DNA from: Rothia nasimurium
GTDB lineage: Bacteria; Actinomycetota; Actinomycetes; Actinomycetales; Micrococcaceae
Assembly (NCBI RefSeq): GCF_004569295.1
Contig: NZ_SPQC01000022.1
Span: 1-44,754, forward strand
Reading direction: 5' to 3'
Length of the DNA stretch: 44,754 nucleotides
Both the position numbers and the translations under genes were made by a program. Below the pieces are notes generated by a model. The model searched no databases and had not been told where the DNA came from. It saw only the letters and a program-made list of their open reading frames with translations. Below, piece by piece: positions 21,470 through 32,327 of the stretch. Positions within the stretch are counted from its first letter, which is position 1. Every line of letters begins with the position of its first letter.

Positions 21470-23584
21470 GTGGCACTAGACGTGCTTACCGACCTGAATA
21501 AGGTCCGCAACATCGGTATTATGGCGCACATCGACGCCGGTAAGACCACCACCACCGAACGCATCCTCTTCTACACCGGTATCAACCACAAGATTGGTGA
21601 GACCCACGACGGTGCTTCAACCATGGACTGGATGGCTCAGGAACAGGAACGCGGTATCACCATTACCTCCGCGGCAACCACCTGCTTCTGGAAGAACAAC
21701 CAGATCAACATCATCGACACCCCCGGCCACGTTGACTTCACCGTTGAAGTTGAGCGTTCACTGCGCGTCCTCGACGGCGCTGTTGCAGTGTTCGACGGCA
21801 AGGAAGGCGTTGAGCCCCAGTCTGAAACCGTTTGGCGCCAGGCTGACAAGTACGAAGTTCCCCGTATCTGCTTCGTCAACAAGATGGACAAGCTGGGTGC
21901 AGACTTCTACTTCACCGTAGACACCATCGTCAAGCGCCTCGGCGCTAAGCCTCTCGTTATGCAGCTGCCCATCGGCGCTGAAAACGACTTCATCGGCGTC
22001 GTTGACCTGCTCACCATGCAGGCCTACGTCTGGCCCGGCGATGCCAAGGGCGACGTTACCATGGGTGCTTCCTACGAAATCCAGGAAATCCCCGCTGACC
22101 TGCAGGAAAAGGCAGAGCAGTACCGTGCTGAGCTCGTTGAAAACGTTGCTGAAGCTTCCGAAGAACTCATGGAAAAGTACCTCGAAGAGGGCGAACTGAC
22201 CATCGAGGAAATCAAGGCAGGCGTCCGCGCCCTGACCGTTGCTAACGAAGCCTACCCCGTCTTCTGTGGCTCAGCATTCAAGAACCGCGGCGTACAGCCC
22301 ATGCTCGACGCAGTTCTCGACTACCTGCCCTCACCGCTGGACGTCCCCGCGATGATTGGCCACCTGCCCTCTGACGAAGAGGTCGAAGTAACCCGCAAGC
22401 CCTCAGCTGACGAGCCCTTCGCAGCTCTGGCCTTCAAGGTTGCAGCTCACCCCTTCTACGGCCAGCTGACCTACATCCGCGTTTACTCCGGTAAGGCAGA
22501 ACAGGGCCAGCAGGTTCTGAACGCCACCAAGAGTAAGAAGGAACGTATCGGCAAGCTCTTCCAGATGCACTCCAACAAGGAGAACCCTGTTGAAGAGATT
22601 CAGGCAGGTCACATCTACGCAGCAATCGGCCTGAAGGACACCACCACCGGTGACACCCTCTGCGACGTTGCTAACCCTGTAGTTCTGGAATCCATGACCT
22701 TCCCCGCCCCCGTGATCTTCGTGGCTATCGAGCCCAAGACCAAGGGTGACCAGGAGAAGATGTCAACCGCTATCCAGAAGCTGTCTGCTGAAGACCCCAC
22801 CTTCACCGTTTCACTCAACGAAGAAACCGGCCAGACCGAAATCGGCGGCATGGGCGAGCTCCACCTCGACATCATCGTTGATCGTATGAAGCGCGAATTC
22901 AAGGTTGAGGCTAACGTTGGTAAGCCCCAGGTTGCTTACCGCGAAACCATCACCAAGAAGGTCGAGAAGGTCGACTACACCCACAAGAAGCAGACCGGTG
23001 GTTCCGGTCAGTTCGCGAAGGTTCAGGTCTCCTTCGAACCCATCGCCCTCGATGCTGAAGAGCTCTACGAGTTCGACAACGTCGTCACCGGTGGTCGTGT
23101 TCCCCGCGAATACATCCCCTCCGTTGACGCCGGTATCCAGGACGCAATGCAGCTCGGTATCCTCGCTGGCTACCCCGTTGTTGGTGTCAAGGCAACCCTG
23201 ATTGACGGTGCTTACCACGATGTTGACTCGTCAGAAATGGCGTTCAAGATTGCTGGCTCAATGGTCTTCAAGGAAGGCGCCCGCCGCGCCGCTCCCGTTT
23301 TGCTGGAGCCCCTGATGGCTGTTGAAGTACGTACCCCCGAGGACTACATGGGCGACGTTATCGGCGACCTGAACTCACGTCGTGGTCAGATCCAGTCCAT
23401 GGAAGATGCAGCAGGCGTCAAGATTGTTCACGCTCTTGTTCCGCTGTCAGAAATGTTCGGTTACATCGGTGACCTCCGTTCAAAGACCCAGGGTCGTGCA
23501 GTCTTCTCTATGGAGTTCGACAGCTACGCTGAGGTTCCCAAGAACGTTGCTGATGAAATCATCCAGAAGAGCCGCGGTGAGTAA
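21470..23584 (+). CDS. fusA: Elongation factor G
   Basis: This 704-residue GTPase drives translocation and, with RRF, ribosome recycling. The P-loop is [13 protein letters not shown] (residues 19-31), the switch 2 is DTPGHVDF, and the specificity motif is NKMD; domains II-V follow with the usual length. GTG 21470 is preceded by GGGAGAACAAA. It follows rpsG after 74 bases holding a hairpin and precedes tuf by 193 bases. The lack of insertions supports the housekeeping EF-G rather than a ribosome-protection protein such as TetM. Confidence 0.98.
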   Translation: MALDVLTDLNKVRNIGIMAHIDAGKTTTTERILFYTGINHKIGETHDGASTMDWMAQEQERGITITSAATTCFWKNNQINIIDTPGHVDFTVEVERSLRVLDGAVAVFDGKEGVEPQSETVWRQADKYEVPRICFVNKMDKLGADFYFTVDTIVKRLGAKPLVMQLPIGAENDFIGVVDLLTMQAYVWPGDAKGDVTMGASYEIQEIPADLQEKAEQYRAELVENVAEASEELMEKYLEEGELTIEEIKAGVRALTVANEAYPVFCGSAFKNRGVQPMLDAVLDYLPSPLDVPAMIGHLPSDEEVEVTRKPSADEPFAALAFKVAAHPFYGQLTYIRVYSGKAEQGQQVLNATKSKKERIGKLFQMHSNKENPVEEIQAGHIYAAIGLKDTTTGDTLCDVANPVVLESMTFPAPVIFVAIEPKTKGDQEKMSTAIQKLSAEDPTFTVSLNEETGQTEIGGMGELHLDIIVDRMKREFKVEANVGKPQVAYRETITKKVEKVDYTHKKQTGGSGQFAKVQVSFEPIALDAEELYEFDNVVTGGRVPREYIPSVDAGIQDAMQLGILAGYPVVGVKATLIDGAYHDVDSSEMAFKIAGSMVFKEGARRAAPVLLEPLMAVEVRTPEDYMGDVIGDLNSRRGQIQSMEDAAGVKIVHALVPLSEMFGYIGDLRSKTQGRAVFSMEFDSYAEVPKNVADEIIQKSRGE

Positions 23585-23777
23585 TACTTGCCCGGGGGCG
23601 GCTCACCCCGTGTGAGCTGCACCGCTTTTCAAAAAACCTAGTAAATGAACCCGCATTCGGGTTTCGCCCCACCGGCCTTATCCGCTATTGTGGTAGCTAT
23701 ACCGCCTTTTACGGCGGAGTGCGCCGGTGTGAAACCCGAGTGCAGGTTCTCAAATCTTCTCTATAGGAGGAATACTC
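23585..23777 (+). promoter_or_regulatory. fusA-tuf intergenic leader with hairpins
   Basis: The spacer holds GAACCCG-CATT-CGGGTTT (23647-23664), CCGCC/GGCGG (23702-23706/23713-23717), a CTCAC/GTGAG hairpin near 23605, and the tuf Shine-Dalgarno AGGAGG (23765-23770). The long structured gap suggests that tuf has its own promoter as well as read-through from fusA. No confident -35/-10 pair was found by eye. Confidence 0.4.
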
Positions 23778-24968
23778 TTGGCTAAGGCTAAGTTCGAGCG
23801 CTCCAAGCCTCACGTAAACGTCGGTACCATCGGTCACGTTGACCACGGTAAGACCACCCTGACCGCTGCAATCTCCAAGGTTCTGGCTGACAAGTTCCCC
23901 GACCTGAACGAGCAGCGCGACTTCGGTATGATCGACTCCGCTCCTGAAGAGCGCCAGCGCGGTATTACCATCAACATTGCTCACATCGAGTACCAGACCG
24001 AGAAGCGTCACTACGCACACGTTGACGCCCCCGGTCACGCTGACTACGTCAAGAACATGATTACCGGTGCTGCTCAGATGGACGGCGCAATCCTTGTTGT
24101 TGCTGCCACCGACGGCCCTATGGCTCAGACCCGCGAGCACGTTCTGCTGGCTCGCCAGGTTGGCGTTCCCACCCTGCTCGTTGCTCTGAACAAGTCAGAC
24201 ATGGTTGAGGACGAGGAACTGCTCGATCTCGTTGAAATGGAAGTTCGCGAACTGCTCTCCTCACAGGAGTTCGACGGTGACAACGCTCCCGTTGTTCGCG
24301 TTTCCGCTCTGAAGGCTCTCGAAGGCGACCCCGAGTGGGTTGCTAAGGTTGAAGAGCTCATGGACGAAGTTGACAACTACATTCCCGACCCCGTTCGTGA
24401 GAAGGACAAGCCCTTCCTCATGCCCATCGAAGACGTCTTCACCATCACCGGTCGCGGTACCGTTGTTACCGGTCGCGCCGAGCGCGGTACCCTGAAGATC
24501 AACTCCGAAGTTGAGATCGTTGGTATCCGCCCCATCCAGAAGACCACCGTTACCGGTATCGAGATGTTCCACAAGCAGCTCGACGAAGCATGGGCAGGCG
24601 AGAACTGTGGTCTGCTGCTTCGCGGTCTGAAGCGCGACGACGTAGAGCGTGGTCAGGTTGTTGTTGAGCCCGGCTCAATCACCCCCCACACCCAGTTCGA
24701 GGCTAACGTTTACATCCTTTCCAAGGATGAAGGCGGCCGCCACAACCCCTTCTACTCGAACTACCGCCCCCAGTTCTACTTCCGCACCACCGACGTTACC
24801 GGTGTTATCACCCTTCCCGAGGGCACCGAAATGGTTATGCCCGGCGACAACACTGAGATGACCGTTGAGCTCATCCAGGAAATCGCAATGGAAGAGGGCC
24901 TCGGCTTCGCAATCCGCGAAGGTGGCCGCACCGTTGGTTCAGGTCGCGTTACCAAGATTATCAAGTAA
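23778..24968 (+). CDS. tuf: Elongation factor Tu
   Basis: This 396-residue GTPase delivers aminoacyl-tRNA to the ribosome. The P-loop is GHVDHGKTT (residues 19-27), followed by [12 protein letters not shown] and NKSD; domains 2 and 3 are complete, ending in GRVTKIIK. The start is TTG at 23778, seven bases after a perfect AGGAGG; no ATG or GTG is better placed. A strong intrinsic terminator follows, closing the str operon. Codon use is highly biased, as expected for one of the most abundant proteins. Confidence 0.99.
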   Translation: MAKAKFERSKPHVNVGTIGHVDHGKTTLTAAISKVLADKFPDLNEQRDFGMIDSAPEERQRGITINIAHIEYQTEKRHYAHVDAPGHADYVKNMITGAAQMDGAILVVAATDGPMAQTREHVLLARQVGVPTLLVALNKSDMVEDEELLDLVEMEVRELLSSQEFDGDNAPVVRVSALKALEGDPEWVAKVEELMDEVDNYIPDPVREKDKPFLMPIEDVFTITGRGTVVTGRAERGTLKINSEVEIVGIRPIQKTTVTGIEMFHKQLDEAWAGENCGLLLRGLKRDDVERGQVVVEPGSITPHTQFEANVYILSKDEGGRHNPFYSNYRPQFYFRTTDVTGVITLPEGTEMVMPGDNTEMTVELIQEIAMEEGLGFAIREGGRTVGSGRVTKIIK

Positions 24969-25025
24969 GTTTCTTACTTCCCGATCTGAACTCCTGCTAG
25001 CGTCCAGCTAGCGTAGGGCGATAGA

Positions 25026-25070
25026 GGGTTGGCCCCCGCAGAGCAATTTGCGGGGGCCAACCCCTTTTTT
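25026..25070 (+). terminator. str operon (tuf) terminator
   Basis: Perfect 15-base arms (25026-25040 and 25049-25063), 8-base loop and a run of six T (25065-25070). A textbook intrinsic terminator, 57 bases past the tuf stop. Confidence 0.95.
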
Positions 25071-25080
25071 ACCTTCACAT

Positions 25081-25115
25081 AAAAAGATGGGGCCGGTAGC
25101 TGAGCTACCGGCCCC
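25081..25115 (-). terminator. tct operon terminator (minus strand)
   Basis: GGGGCCGGTAG (25089-25099) pairs with CTACCGGCCCC (25105-25115). Read on the minus strand, the stem is followed by ATCTTTTT (25088-25081). It sits 27 bases beyond the tctA stop and faces the tuf terminator, insulating the two convergent operons. Confidence 0.9.
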
Positions 25116-25142
25116 TGAGTCTTACCTCGGTGAGGGGAGAGA

Positions 25143-26654
25143 CTAACGCGCTGTCTTAGCGGAGCGGCTCTCACGTACCTTCTTTGTAACTGTCAAAACA
25201 AGAACGAGTGCCAACAGGCTGTAGAGAGCTATAACAATTGGGCCTGTAACGAGTACCGAGTAGTCACCGTTTGAGGCTGTTAGAGCGTCTCGTAGACTCG
25301 TTTCAGCGAGAGGCCCTAGGACCATCCCGATAATGAGTGGCGCAAGCGGGTAGTCGTTCATGCGCATGACAAAACCTACGATGCCTACGAGAAGCACTAA
25401 GACTAGATCGAAGATGGAGTTCGAAACAGCATAGATACCGAGCCCACAGAAGACGGTAATGCCTGCGTAGAGGTAGTGGTGGGGGATGAGGAGTAGCTTA
25501 GCCCAGAGCATTGCGAAAGGTAGATTGATGAGGAGCAGAACAATCATCGCGATGAAGAAGCTAGCCAACAGCGCCCATACAAGTTCAGGTGCCCGTTCAA
25601 AGAGCAAGGGTCCAGGCTGAAGACCGTATTGCCTAAACGCCCCCAGCATGATTGCTGCGGTTGCTGAAATGGGAAGACCGAGGGCTAGCAGGGCTCCCAT
25701 TGCCATGCCGGTGGTGGAGTTACCAGCGGCTTCGGGAGCAGCTAGACCCCGAATAGCACCTTTTCCAAACTGGGGGTCCTTCCGCCGGGCGTCCGGCCGT
25801 CGTTCTGTGCCGTAAGCCAGGAAGGTTGGGATATCTGCACCGCCTGCAGGGATGACGCCAAAAGGTAGACCAATTGCGGTTCCGCGAACCCAGGCAGGTG
25901 CTGCTTCTTTGAGCTCAGCCTTAGACAGCCAGGGGCTTCCCTTAGGTCGGATCATTCGACCGGCGGCGTGGTGGCGAGCGACCACCGCCTGATGAATCAC
26001 TTCACCCAGCGCCAGAACGGCAACAGTCACGGTAACCAAAGAGATTCCATCAAAAAGATGGGTTGACCCCATAGTGAAACGGGGGACGCCAGTTACTCCG
26101 TCGATGCCGATCACAGCAATACCAAGCCCCATTAGAAGAGAAAGCAGACCTCGGATAGCGGAGTCGGTGACGACCGATGACGTGGCAATAAAAGCAAACA
26201 GGGCTAGGGCAAAGTATTCAGCCGGCCCAAAGTTGGTAGAAAAGTCAGCCAAGAGGGGCGCAGCGAAAACCACCACGATGGACGAGACAAACCCTCCGAT
26301 AAAAGCACCAATAGCCGCGACTGCAAGTGCCTGGGCAGCCCGTCCGTTCTTTGCCATGCGGTGGCCTTCAAAGGTGGAAGCGATAGCCGAGGCCTGACCC
26401 GGGGTATTCATGAGGATACCCATGGTGGAATCTCCGAAAAGTCCACCAAAGTAGACGCCGGAGAACATGATGAAGGCAGCTGTGGGCTCAAGAGCAAACG
26501 TAACGGGTAAGAGTAGCGCTACAGCCATTGACGAACCCAGCCCGGGCATGACGCCCACGGCAGTTCCAAGGAGGCAGCCTAAAACCACCCAGAATAAATT
26601 TTGTAAGGTGAGGGCGTTGGCAAAGCCCTCAGCGAGCATAGTGAGAGCTTCCAC
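25143..26654 (-). CDS. tctA: Tripartite tricarboxylate transporter, large membrane subunit TctA
   Basis: This 503-residue protein has about twelve hydrophobic helices and forms the channel of a secondary, binding-protein-dependent transporter for citrate-like or other carboxylates. Family marks are the early [17 protein letters not shown] and [17 protein letters not shown], and the later [17 protein letters not shown] and [21 protein letters not shown]. It starts with GTG sharing one base with the tctB stop. Substrate cannot be inferred, since TTT systems carry citrate, tartrate, terephthalate and others. No TctD/TctE two-component regulator is adjacent. The operon lies between tuf and rpsJ, which are often neighbours in other genomes. 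Confidence 0.95.
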   Translation of the reverse strand: MEALTMLAEGFANALTLQNLFWVVLGCLLGTAVGVMPGLGSSMAVALLLPVTFALEPTAAFIMFSGVYFGGLFGDSTMGILMNTPGQASAIASTFEGHRMAKNGRAAQALAVAAIGAFIGGFVSSIVVVFAAPLLADFSTNFGPAEYFALALFAFIATSSVVTDSAIRGLLSLLMGLGIAVIGIDGVTGVPRFTMGSTHLFDGISLVTVTVAVLALGEVIHQAVVARHHAAGRMIRPKGSPWLSKAELKEAAPAWVRGTAIGLPFGVIPAGGADIPTFLAYGTERRPDARRKDPQFGKGAIRGLAAPEAAGNSTTGMAMGALLALGLPISATAAIMLGAFRQYGLQPGPLLFERAPELVWALLASFFIAMIVLLLINLPFAMLWAKLLLIPHHYLYAGITVFCGLGIYAVSNSIFDLVLVLLVGIVGFVMRMNDYPLAPLIIGMVLGPLAETSLRDALTASNGDYSVLVTGPIVIALYSLLALVLVLTVTKKVRESRSAKTAR

Positions 26655-27220
26655 TAGAAGCTACCTCCTAAAATGCCAGAGGGCAGCGAAAGCCCAAGAA
26701 TCATATCGAACATAATGTAGGCGAATGAGCTGACGGTTAGACCCACAACCAAAGAGAAGATTGGTCTCGTGGCTCCGAAACCTCGGGCTACGCACCAAAA
26801 GAGTAGACCCGCACCGATGACCCACCCGGTGTGGGGCAGGGTGAGCGCGAAAAACAGAAACCCTAGGGTAACCCAGGCCAGCGAACGGTGGTCTAGAGCC
26901 TTAGTTGGTTCGGCCGCAGAGACCATGATGGGGGCAGTATAGGCGAGTTCTACCTGATCTGTCTGGGCGGCGGTGTGCTGTCGGTAGCGGGCAGCGCGTC
27001 TGAAGATATCCGCTATATCGAGTATCGTGAGGGCTACCAGGCCAATGGTGATGAGAAGCGGGAAGAAACGGGGACCGGGAAAGGCTACCGAGTCGGGAAC
27101 CTGCATGGTGAGCATGCCGTAGCTGAGATAAGCGGCAAGAGCCAGGAGCAAAGCCGGCATAAGCAACTCGCGCCCAACATTGACGGGAGTGATGGTTTCG
27201 GGGAGAGCTGGTGCACTCAT
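26654..27220 (-). CDS. tctB: Tripartite tricarboxylate transporter, small membrane subunit TctB
   Basis: This 188-residue, poorly conserved subunit has four predicted helices: near residues 20-38, 50-68, 115-135 and 150-180. The PGPRFFPLLITIGLVALTI segment is the typical TctB motif. Its ATG overlaps the tctC stop by four bases (ATGA) and its stop overlaps the tctA start by one base, so the three genes are translationally coupled. A middle loop (about residues 75-110) is unusually polar. Identification leans on both the motif and the context. Confidence 0.9.
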   Translation of the reverse strand: MSAPALPETITPVNVGRELLMPALLLALAAYLSYGMLTMQVPDSVAFPGPRFFPLLITIGLVALTILDIADIFRRAARYRQHTAAQTDQVELAYTAPIMVSAAEPTKALDHRSLAWVTLGFLFFALTLPHTGWVIGAGLLFWCVARGFGATRPIFSLVVGLTVSSFAYIMFDMILGLSLPSGILGGSF

Positions 27221-28260
27221 AGTCCTAGCTCCTGGTACAGAGTTTCAATACGTGCTTTTTCGTCTGCTAGAAAATCAGTTAGTTCATCGCCCATCATGAG
27301 ATTCTCGTTCCAGTTGTAGCGGGCTATAGCCGCGTCCCATTCGGGGGTATCAACGGTTTCTTGAATGATATTTTCTAGTTCAGCTTTTTCTCCGTCTGTG
27401 ATACCGCCAGGTGCTGCGATGAGGCGCCAGTTAGTCATGGTGACGTTGTAGCCCTGCTCAACGGTGGTCGGGATATCAACACCGTCTATCCTGCTCGGTG
27501 CTACGAGGGCTAGGGCTCGCAGGCGGCCTGATTCGATTTGGTCAATTGAATCGGAGTAGCCGGACGCTGAAGCAGCGACGGTGCCGTTGAGAAGGGCAGC
27601 AGTAGCTTCGCCTCCGCCGTCAGAGTTGACGTAGATCATGTCACTGACGGGGATGCCGGCACTCATGGCCATCTCGGTAGCAACGAGACGGTCAAAGGAG
27701 CCGCCACCGGTCCAGGGGACGCTCGTGGGGTCGGCCTTCCACGCCGTCATCAGCTCTTCAAGGGAGGTGTAGGGGGAATCAGCCGGGACAACGATAACAT
27801 CGAGTTCTTCAATGGTGACGGCAAGCGGGGTGATGTCTTCGTAGGTTGTGTCGCTGTCGAACTGGATAGTGGCAGCAAGCTGGCCGGTTCCACCCACCAT
27901 GAGCGTTGTGGGATCCTCGGTCATTGCCCCCAGGTCGTTGAGGGCGATTGTTCCGCCCGCTCCGGGCATGTTGATGACCTGGGTGTTGTTGACGATTCCG
28001 TTTGCTCGTTGGGCTTGCTGTATTTCTCGTGCGAGGGTATCCCAGCCGCCACCGGCTGCTGCCGGGGCGACAAGCGTGAGAGAGGACGTCAGGTCGGCGC
28101 CGTCGTCGGCTGAAAGGACGGACGCGACCGATGCCGTGCCGATGGTGGCTGCGGCAAAGAGAGCTCCAATAATACGAAGCGCTGTGGATTGTGGTTTTGT
28201 GAAGCGGATGCCCTGTGTAGCGGGCGATACCGTATCCTGTGGTGGGTGCGTAGGTTTCAT
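27217..28260 (-). CDS. tctC: Tripartite tricarboxylate transporter substrate-binding protein TctC (Bug family)
   Basis: This 347-residue extracytoplasmic receptor captures the carboxylate and hands it to TctAB. An export segment is visible around residues 26-50, preceded by an unusually long polar amino terminus. The mature part starts with SLTLVAPAAAGGGWDTLAREIQ, the Bug-fold pattern for carboxylate binding. There is no clear lipobox cysteine, so it is probably held by an uncleaved helix or released. A consensus -10 (TATAAT) lies about 30 bases upstream, and GGAG precedes the ATG. First gene of the tctCBA operon, divergent from the S10 operon. Confidence 0.92.
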   Translation of the reverse strand: MKPTHPPQDTVSPATQGIRFTKPQSTALRIIGALFAAATIGTASVASVLSADDGADLTSSLTLVAPAAAGGGWDTLAREIQQAQRANGIVNNTQVINMPGAGGTIALNDLGAMTEDPTTLMVGGTGQLAATIQFDSDTTYEDITPLAVTIEELDVIVVPADSPYTSLEELMTAWKADPTSVPWTGGGSFDRLVATEMAMSAGIPVSDMIYVNSDGGGEATAALLNGTVAASASGYSDSIDQIESGRLRALALVAPSRIDGVDIPTTVEQGYNVTMTNWRLIAAPGGITDGEKAELENIIQETVDTPEWDAAIARYNWNENLMMGDELTDFLADEKARIETLYQELGL

Positions 28261-28289
28261 GTAGTCTCCATCTAGTGTGTGTGAGCCAG

Positions 28290-28295
28290 ATTATA
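28290..28295 (-). promoter_or_regulatory. -10 element of the tctCBA promoter
   Basis: On the minus strand this reads TATAAT, an exact match, giving a leader of about 25 bases before ATG 28260. The -35 region is weak (around 28313-28318, TAGCGG), as is common in actinobacteria. An activator is possible, but no operator was recognised. Confidence 0.55.
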
Positions 28296-28601
28296 GGAAA
28301 CTAAGTGACCTCCGCTACTTGATAGGTTGAATATATCTCTCCTTGAGATAGCAAGAATGGCACTCAATAGAGGGGTGTGTGTTGACCGATGTTTGGGTAT
28401 GGTGCTGAATCTGTCTGTCAGCGAAGGCGAAATGTGGGGCTGGGCACTTCACGCAGAAAAATCTTGCGGGGAAGCCTGGACTCTGGCAAGATGGATAACG
28501 TTGTTCAAGTGCTTACCGCGTGAAAGTAGCCCTGATTCCTTCTCGAATCGGGTGAAGGTGAGTCCAAATATGACCCGATCGATCAGTTCGAGGGAAAAGT
28601 G

Positions 28602-28769
28602 CGCTTCTTTTTGCCCTAGCAAAAAAGCGACACGCCCGAGTTCGGGGGTCGGTGCCTCGGTAGGGTGAGGAACCCGGCAAATGTCGGATTCAGCCTACGC
28701 AGAGGTGGCGCGAAAGAGACGAAGAATCATCTCTTTACCTCAAGCGCCAGATAAAGGAGCAACCGCTCC
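28602..28769 (+). promoter_or_regulatory. Structured leader of the S10 ribosomal-protein operon
   Basis: The 545-base gap before rpsJ has no believable gene. Its last 200 bases hold consecutive stems: a slightly bulged stem 28602-28614/28619-28629; CCCG-AGTT-CGGG (28635-28646); CCTC/GAGG (28655-28658/28667-28670); AAAGAGA/TCTCTTT (28713-28719/28730-28736); GGAGC-AACC-GCTCC (28756-28769). Such a leader is expected for ribosomal-protein autoregulation (L4 in E. coli), but I do not recognise this one. The stretch 28300-28600 holds only weak promoter-like patterns. Confidence 0.5.
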
Positions 28770-28805
28770 GTTACAGGGAAGTAGACAAGAAAGAGAGTCC
28801 GACAG

Positions 28806-29114
28806 ATGGCGGGACAGAAAATCCGCATCCGTCTGAAGTCATACGACCACGAGGTCATTGATTCTTCAGCTCGGAAAATCGTTGAGACAGTTACGCGTGC
28901 AGGTGCGACGGTAGTAGGCCCCGTGCCGCTGCCCACCGAAAAGAACGTTTACTGTGTTATCCGTTCGCCTCACAAGTACAAGGACAGCCGCGAGCACTTC
29001 GAAATGCGCACGCACAAGCGTCTGATCGACGTCGTTGATCCGACCCCCAAGGCTGTTGATGCCCTCATGCGTCTTGACCTTCCGGCAGACGTAAACATCG
29101 AAATCAAGCTGTAG
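28806..29114 (+). CDS. rpsJ: 30S ribosomal protein S10
   Basis: This 102-residue 30S head protein (also NusE in antitermination) reads [18 protein letters not shown], then [23 protein letters not shown] in full-length form. ATG 28806 follows a purine-rich AAGAAAGAGAG. It is the first gene of an eleven-gene operon, with rplC starting 14 bases later. Confidence 0.98.
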   Translation: MAGQKIRIRLKSYDHEVIDSSARKIVETVTRAGATVVGPVPLPTEKNVYCVIRSPHKYKDSREHFEMRTHKRLIDVVDPTPKAVDALMRLDLPADVNIEIKL

Positions 29115-29128
29115 AGGATCGCATCTAA

Positions 29129-29785
29129 ATGACTAACAAGTTCGAGCGCCAGGTTAAGGGCCTGCTGGGCACCAAGCTTGGCATGACCCAGGTCTGGGAC
29201 GAAAACGGCAAGTTCGTGCCCGTTACTGTCGTCAAGGCCGATTCCAACGTTATTACCCAGCTGCGCAACGCTGAGACCGATGGCTACGAAGCTATCCAGA
29301 TCGGTTTCGGTGCAATCGAAGCTCGCAAGGTAACCAAGCCCCTCGCCGGTCACTTCGAGAAGGCAGGCGTAACTCCTCGCCGTCACCTCGTTGAACTGCG
29401 TACCTCAGACGCCGCTGAATACTCACTCGGTCAGGAACTGACCGTTGAGCTCTTCGAAGCAGGCCAGAAGGTCGACGTAGTTGGCAAGACCAAGGGTAAG
29501 GGCTTCGCCGGTGTTATGAAGCGTCACGGCTTCGCAGGTGTAGGTGCATCACACGGTGCCCACAAGAACCACCGTAAGCCCGGCTCAATCGGTGGCGCAT
29601 CATACCCCGCACGCGTTTTCAAGGGTATGCGCATGGCAGGCCGTATGGGCGCTGCACGCCACACCACCATGAACCTCACTATTCAGGGTGTAGACGCCGA
29701 AAACAACGTTCTTCTGATCAAGGGTGCTATCCCCGGTCCTAAGGGCGGCGTTGTTCTGGTTCGCACCGCTGTGAAGGGAGCCTAA
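29129..29785 (+). CDS. rplC: 50S ribosomal protein L3
   Basis: This 218-residue protein binds near the peptidyl-transferase centre and starts 50S assembly. [25 protein letters not shown] at the start and [21 protein letters not shown]-like sequence (here [19 protein letters not shown]) in the central extension are typical. GAGGATCGCATCTAA precedes the ATG. Full length with no oddities. Confidence 0.98.
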   Translation: MTNKFERQVKGLLGTKLGMTQVWDENGKFVPVTVVKADSNVITQLRNAETDGYEAIQIGFGAIEARKVTKPLAGHFEKAGVTPRRHLVELRTSDAAEYSLGQELTVELFEAGQKVDVVGKTKGKGFAGVMKRHGFAGVGASHGAHKNHRKPGSIGGASYPARVFKGMRMAGRMGAARHTTMNLTIQGVDAENNVLLIKGAIPGPKGGVVLVRTAVKGA

Positions 29786-29791
29786 TAAACC

Positions 29792-30415
29792 ATGGCTGTC
29801 AAGACCGTAAAGGTAGACCTGCCCGCTGACATCTTCGACGCTCAGGCCTCTATTCCCCTGCTTCACCAGGTAGTAGTAGCCCAGCTCGCAGCAGCACGCC
29901 AGGGTACCCACAAGACCAAGAACCGCGGCGAAGTTTCCGGCGCAGGTCGCAAGCCTTTCAAGCAGAAGGGCACCGGCCGCGCACGTCAGGGCTCAATCCG
30001 TGCACCCCACATGACCGGTGGTGGCATCGTACACGGCCCGACCCCGCGTAGCTACGCACAGCGTACCCCCAAGAAGATGATTGCAGCTGCACTGCGCGGC
30101 GCTCTCTCAGATCGCGCTCGCCACGATCGCGTTCATGTTGTCGAAGCTCTGGTAGAAGGCACCAAGCCCTCCACCAAGGCAGCAAAGGCAGCAATCGCAG
30201 AGATCACCAGCCGTAAGAACGCACTGGTTGTCATCGACCGCAAGGACGACCTGGTAGCACTGTCAGCACGCAACCTTGAGAACGTTCACGTCATCTACGC
30301 AGATCAGCTGAACACCTACGATGTTCTGATCTCAGACGACGTCATCTTCACCAAGGATGCCTACGACGTATTCGTCGCAGTTGCTTCCAAGGCTAAGAAA
30401 GAGGCTGCTAAGTAA
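29792..30415 (+). CDS. rplD: 50S ribosomal protein L4
   Basis: This 207-residue protein lines the exit tunnel and in E. coli represses its own operon. The tunnel loop appears as [19 protein letters not shown] followed by [18 protein letters not shown]. The start lies six bases after the rplC stop and the stop shares a base with the rplW start (TAATG). The structured leader upstream of rpsJ is a possible L4 target, by analogy only. Confidence 0.97.
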   Translation: MAVKTVKVDLPADIFDAQASIPLLHQVVVAQLAAARQGTHKTKNRGEVSGAGRKPFKQKGTGRARQGSIRAPHMTGGGIVHGPTPRSYAQRTPKKMIAAALRGALSDRARHDRVHVVEALVEGTKPSTKAAKAAIAEITSRKNALVVIDRKDDLVALSARNLENVHVIYADQLNTYDVLISDDVIFTKDAYDVFVAVASKAKKEAAK

Positions 30416-30726
30416 TGTCTGTTACCACCTCAACTTTCAAGGATCCCCGCGACGTAATCATCGCTCCCGTCGTGTCGGAAAAGAGCTACGGTCAGCTCGA
30501 CGAAGGTAAGTATACCTTCCTCGTAGACCCCCGCTCCAACAAGCTGGAAATCAAGCAGGCCATCGAGACCATCTTCGATGTCAAGGTTGCTTCCATCAAC
30601 ACCGCTAACCGTCAGGGCAAGCGCAAGCGCACCCGTTTCGGTTGGGGTGCTCGTAAGAACACCAAGCGTGCGATTGTAACCCTCAAAGAAGGTTCAATCG
30701 ACCTCTTCGGCGGTCCGGCTGCATAA
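30415..30726 (+). CDS. rplW: 50S ribosomal protein L23
   Basis: This 103-residue protein sits at the tunnel exit and docks trigger factor and SRP. It reads [26 protein letters not shown] at the start (split: [12 protein letters not shown] is diagnostic) and the basic loop [13 protein letters not shown]. It overlaps rplD by one base. rplB follows after 39 bases with AAGGAAAGAAA. Confidence 0.97.
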   Translation: MSVTTSTFKDPRDVIIAPVVSEKSYGQLDEGKYTFLVDPRSNKLEIKQAIETIFDVKVASINTANRQGKRKRTRFGWGARKNTKRAIVTLKEGSIDLFGGPAA

Positions 30727-30765
30727 GCACCGGAGACCACTTTAGCGAAGGAAAGAAATATCTAA

Positions 30766-31602
30766 ATGGGTATTCGTAAGCACAAGCCGACGACCCCGGG
30801 TCGCCGCGGCTCGAGCGTCTCAGATTTCGCAGAAATCACCCGCTCAACCCCGGAAAAGTCCCTGGTTCGTCCGCTCCCCAAGAAGGGCGGCCGTAACAAC
30901 ACCGGTCGCATCACTACCCGTCACAAGGGTGGTGGCCACAAGCGCCAGTACCGTCTGATCGACTTCCGTCGTCACGACAAGGACGGCGTCGACGCACGCG
31001 TTGCACACATCGAGTACGATCCCAACCGTACCGCCCGCATCGCTCTGCTCCACTACGTTGATGGCACCAAGCGTTACATCATCGCCCCCAACAAGCTTGC
31101 TCAGGGCGACATCGTAGAGTCAGGTCCCTCTGCCGACATCAAGCCCGGCAACAACCTGCCCCTGCGCAACATTCCCGTTGGTACCGTGATTCACGCTGTT
31201 GAGCTCCGCCCCGGTGGCGGCGCTAAGATGGGCCGCTCCGCTGGCGCATCCATCCAGCTGGTCGCTAAGGAAGGCAAATACGCCCAGCTGCGCCTGCCCT
31301 CCGGCGAAATCCGCAACGTGGACGTCCGCTGCCGCGCAACCGTCGGTTCCGTCGGTAACGCCGAGCAGTCCAACATCAACTGGGGTAAAGCCGGCCGTAA
31401 CCGCTGGAAGGGCATCCGCCCGACCGTCCGCGGTGTCGTCATGAACCCCGTTGACCACCCCCACGGTGGTGGTGAAGGTAAGACCTCAGGTGGCCGTCAC
31501 CCGGTTAACCCCAACGGTAAGCCCGAGGGTCGTACCCGTCGCCCCAACAAGGAAAGCGACAAGCTCATTGTTCGTCGCCGTCGTACTGGCAAGAAGCGCT
31601 AA
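30766..31602 (+). CDS. rplB: 50S ribosomal protein L2
   Basis: This 278-residue protein bridges the subunits and is needed for peptidyl-transferase assembly. The conserved [20 protein letters not shown] segment carries the functionally important histidine, and the amino half contains [19 protein letters not shown]. The length is standard. ATG 30766 is preceded by AAGGAAAGAAATATCTAA. Confidence 0.98.
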   Translation: MGIRKHKPTTPGRRGSSVSDFAEITRSTPEKSLVRPLPKKGGRNNTGRITTRHKGGGHKRQYRLIDFRRHDKDGVDARVAHIEYDPNRTARIALLHYVDGTKRYIIAPNKLAQGDIVESGPSADIKPGNNLPLRNIPVGTVIHAVELRPGGGAKMGRSAGASIQLVAKEGKYAQLRLPSGEIRNVDVRCRATVGSVGNAEQSNINWGKAGRNRWKGIRPTVRGVVMNPVDHPHGGGEGKTSGGRHPVNPNGKPEGRTRRPNKESDKLIVRRRRTGKKR

Positions 31603-31614
31603 GGAGCCTGAAAC

Positions 31615-31896
31615 ATGCCTCGTAGTTTGAAGAAGGGCCCTTTCGTTGATCAGCACCTTTTCGTAAAGGTTGCAGCTCAGAACGAGAAGGGCACCAAGAA
31701 CGTTATCAAGACTTGGTCCCGCCGCTCGATGATTATCCCCGACATGCTCGGTCACACCATCGCAGTGCACGACGGACGCAAGCACGTACCCGTGTTCATC
31801 ACTGAGTCCATGGTTGGTCACAAGCTCGGCGAGTTTGCGCCCACCCGTACTTTCCGTGGCCACGTTAAGGACGACCGCAAGGGTAAGCGTCGCTAA
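31615..31896 (+). CDS. rpsS: 30S ribosomal protein S19
   Basis: This 93-residue protein forms the 30S head with S13. [38 protein letters not shown] and the end [16 protein letters not shown] are typical. AAGGAGCCTGAAAC precedes the ATG. A 65-base gap to rplV holds a small CTTTCG/CGAAAG hairpin. Confidence 0.98.
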   Translation: MPRSLKKGPFVDQHLFVKVAAQNEKGTKNVIKTWSRRSMIIPDMLGHTIAVHDGRKHVPVFITESMVGHKLGEFAPTRTFRGHVKDDRKGKRR

Positions 31897-31961
31897 GCTA
31901 CGGTTCACCCCGTACCTTAGAAACGTTTTCCTTTCGGCAATAGACGAAAGAGAGATAGGCA

Positions 31962-32327
31962 ATGGAAGCCAAGGCAACTGCGTCTTACGTACGCGTTACG
32001 CCTATGAAGGCACGCCGCGTCATCAACCTTATCCGTGGTAAGCAGGCGGAAGAGGCTCTGGCGATTCTGAAGTTCGCTCCTCAGGGCGCTTCAGAACCGG
32101 TATACAAGATCGTTGCATCAGCTGTTGCAAACGCTCGCCAGAAGGCTGCCCAGCAGGGCGTCCCCTTCAAGGAAGAAGAGCTGTTCATCAGCGAAGCATA
32201 CGCGAACGAAGGTCCCACCATGAAGCGATTCCAGCCTCGTGCCCAGGGCCGTGCGTTCCGCATCAACAAGCGCACCAGCCACATCACCGTGGTAGTCGCT
32301 ACCCCGGAGAAGGAGGAGGGCCGCTAA
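31962..32327 (+). CDS. rplV: 50S ribosomal protein L22
   Basis: This 121-residue protein's beta hairpin lines the exit tunnel near the macrolide site. It reads [19 protein letters not shown] at the start and [20 protein letters not shown] in the hairpin, with no visible insertion or deletion of the kind linked to macrolide resistance. AAAGAGAGATAGGC precedes the ATG. It abuts rpsC with no gap. Confidence 0.98.
   Translation: MEAKATASYVRVTPMKARRVINLIRGKQAEEALAILKFAPQGASEPVYKIVASAVANARQKAAQQGVPFKEEELFISEAYANEGPTMKRFQPRAQGRAFRINKRTSHITVVVATPEKEEGR

Noticed and set aside
28327-28668. 113-residue open frame upstream of rpsJ
   Set aside because: No Shine-Dalgarno, no family resemblance, and it overlaps the structured S10 leader.
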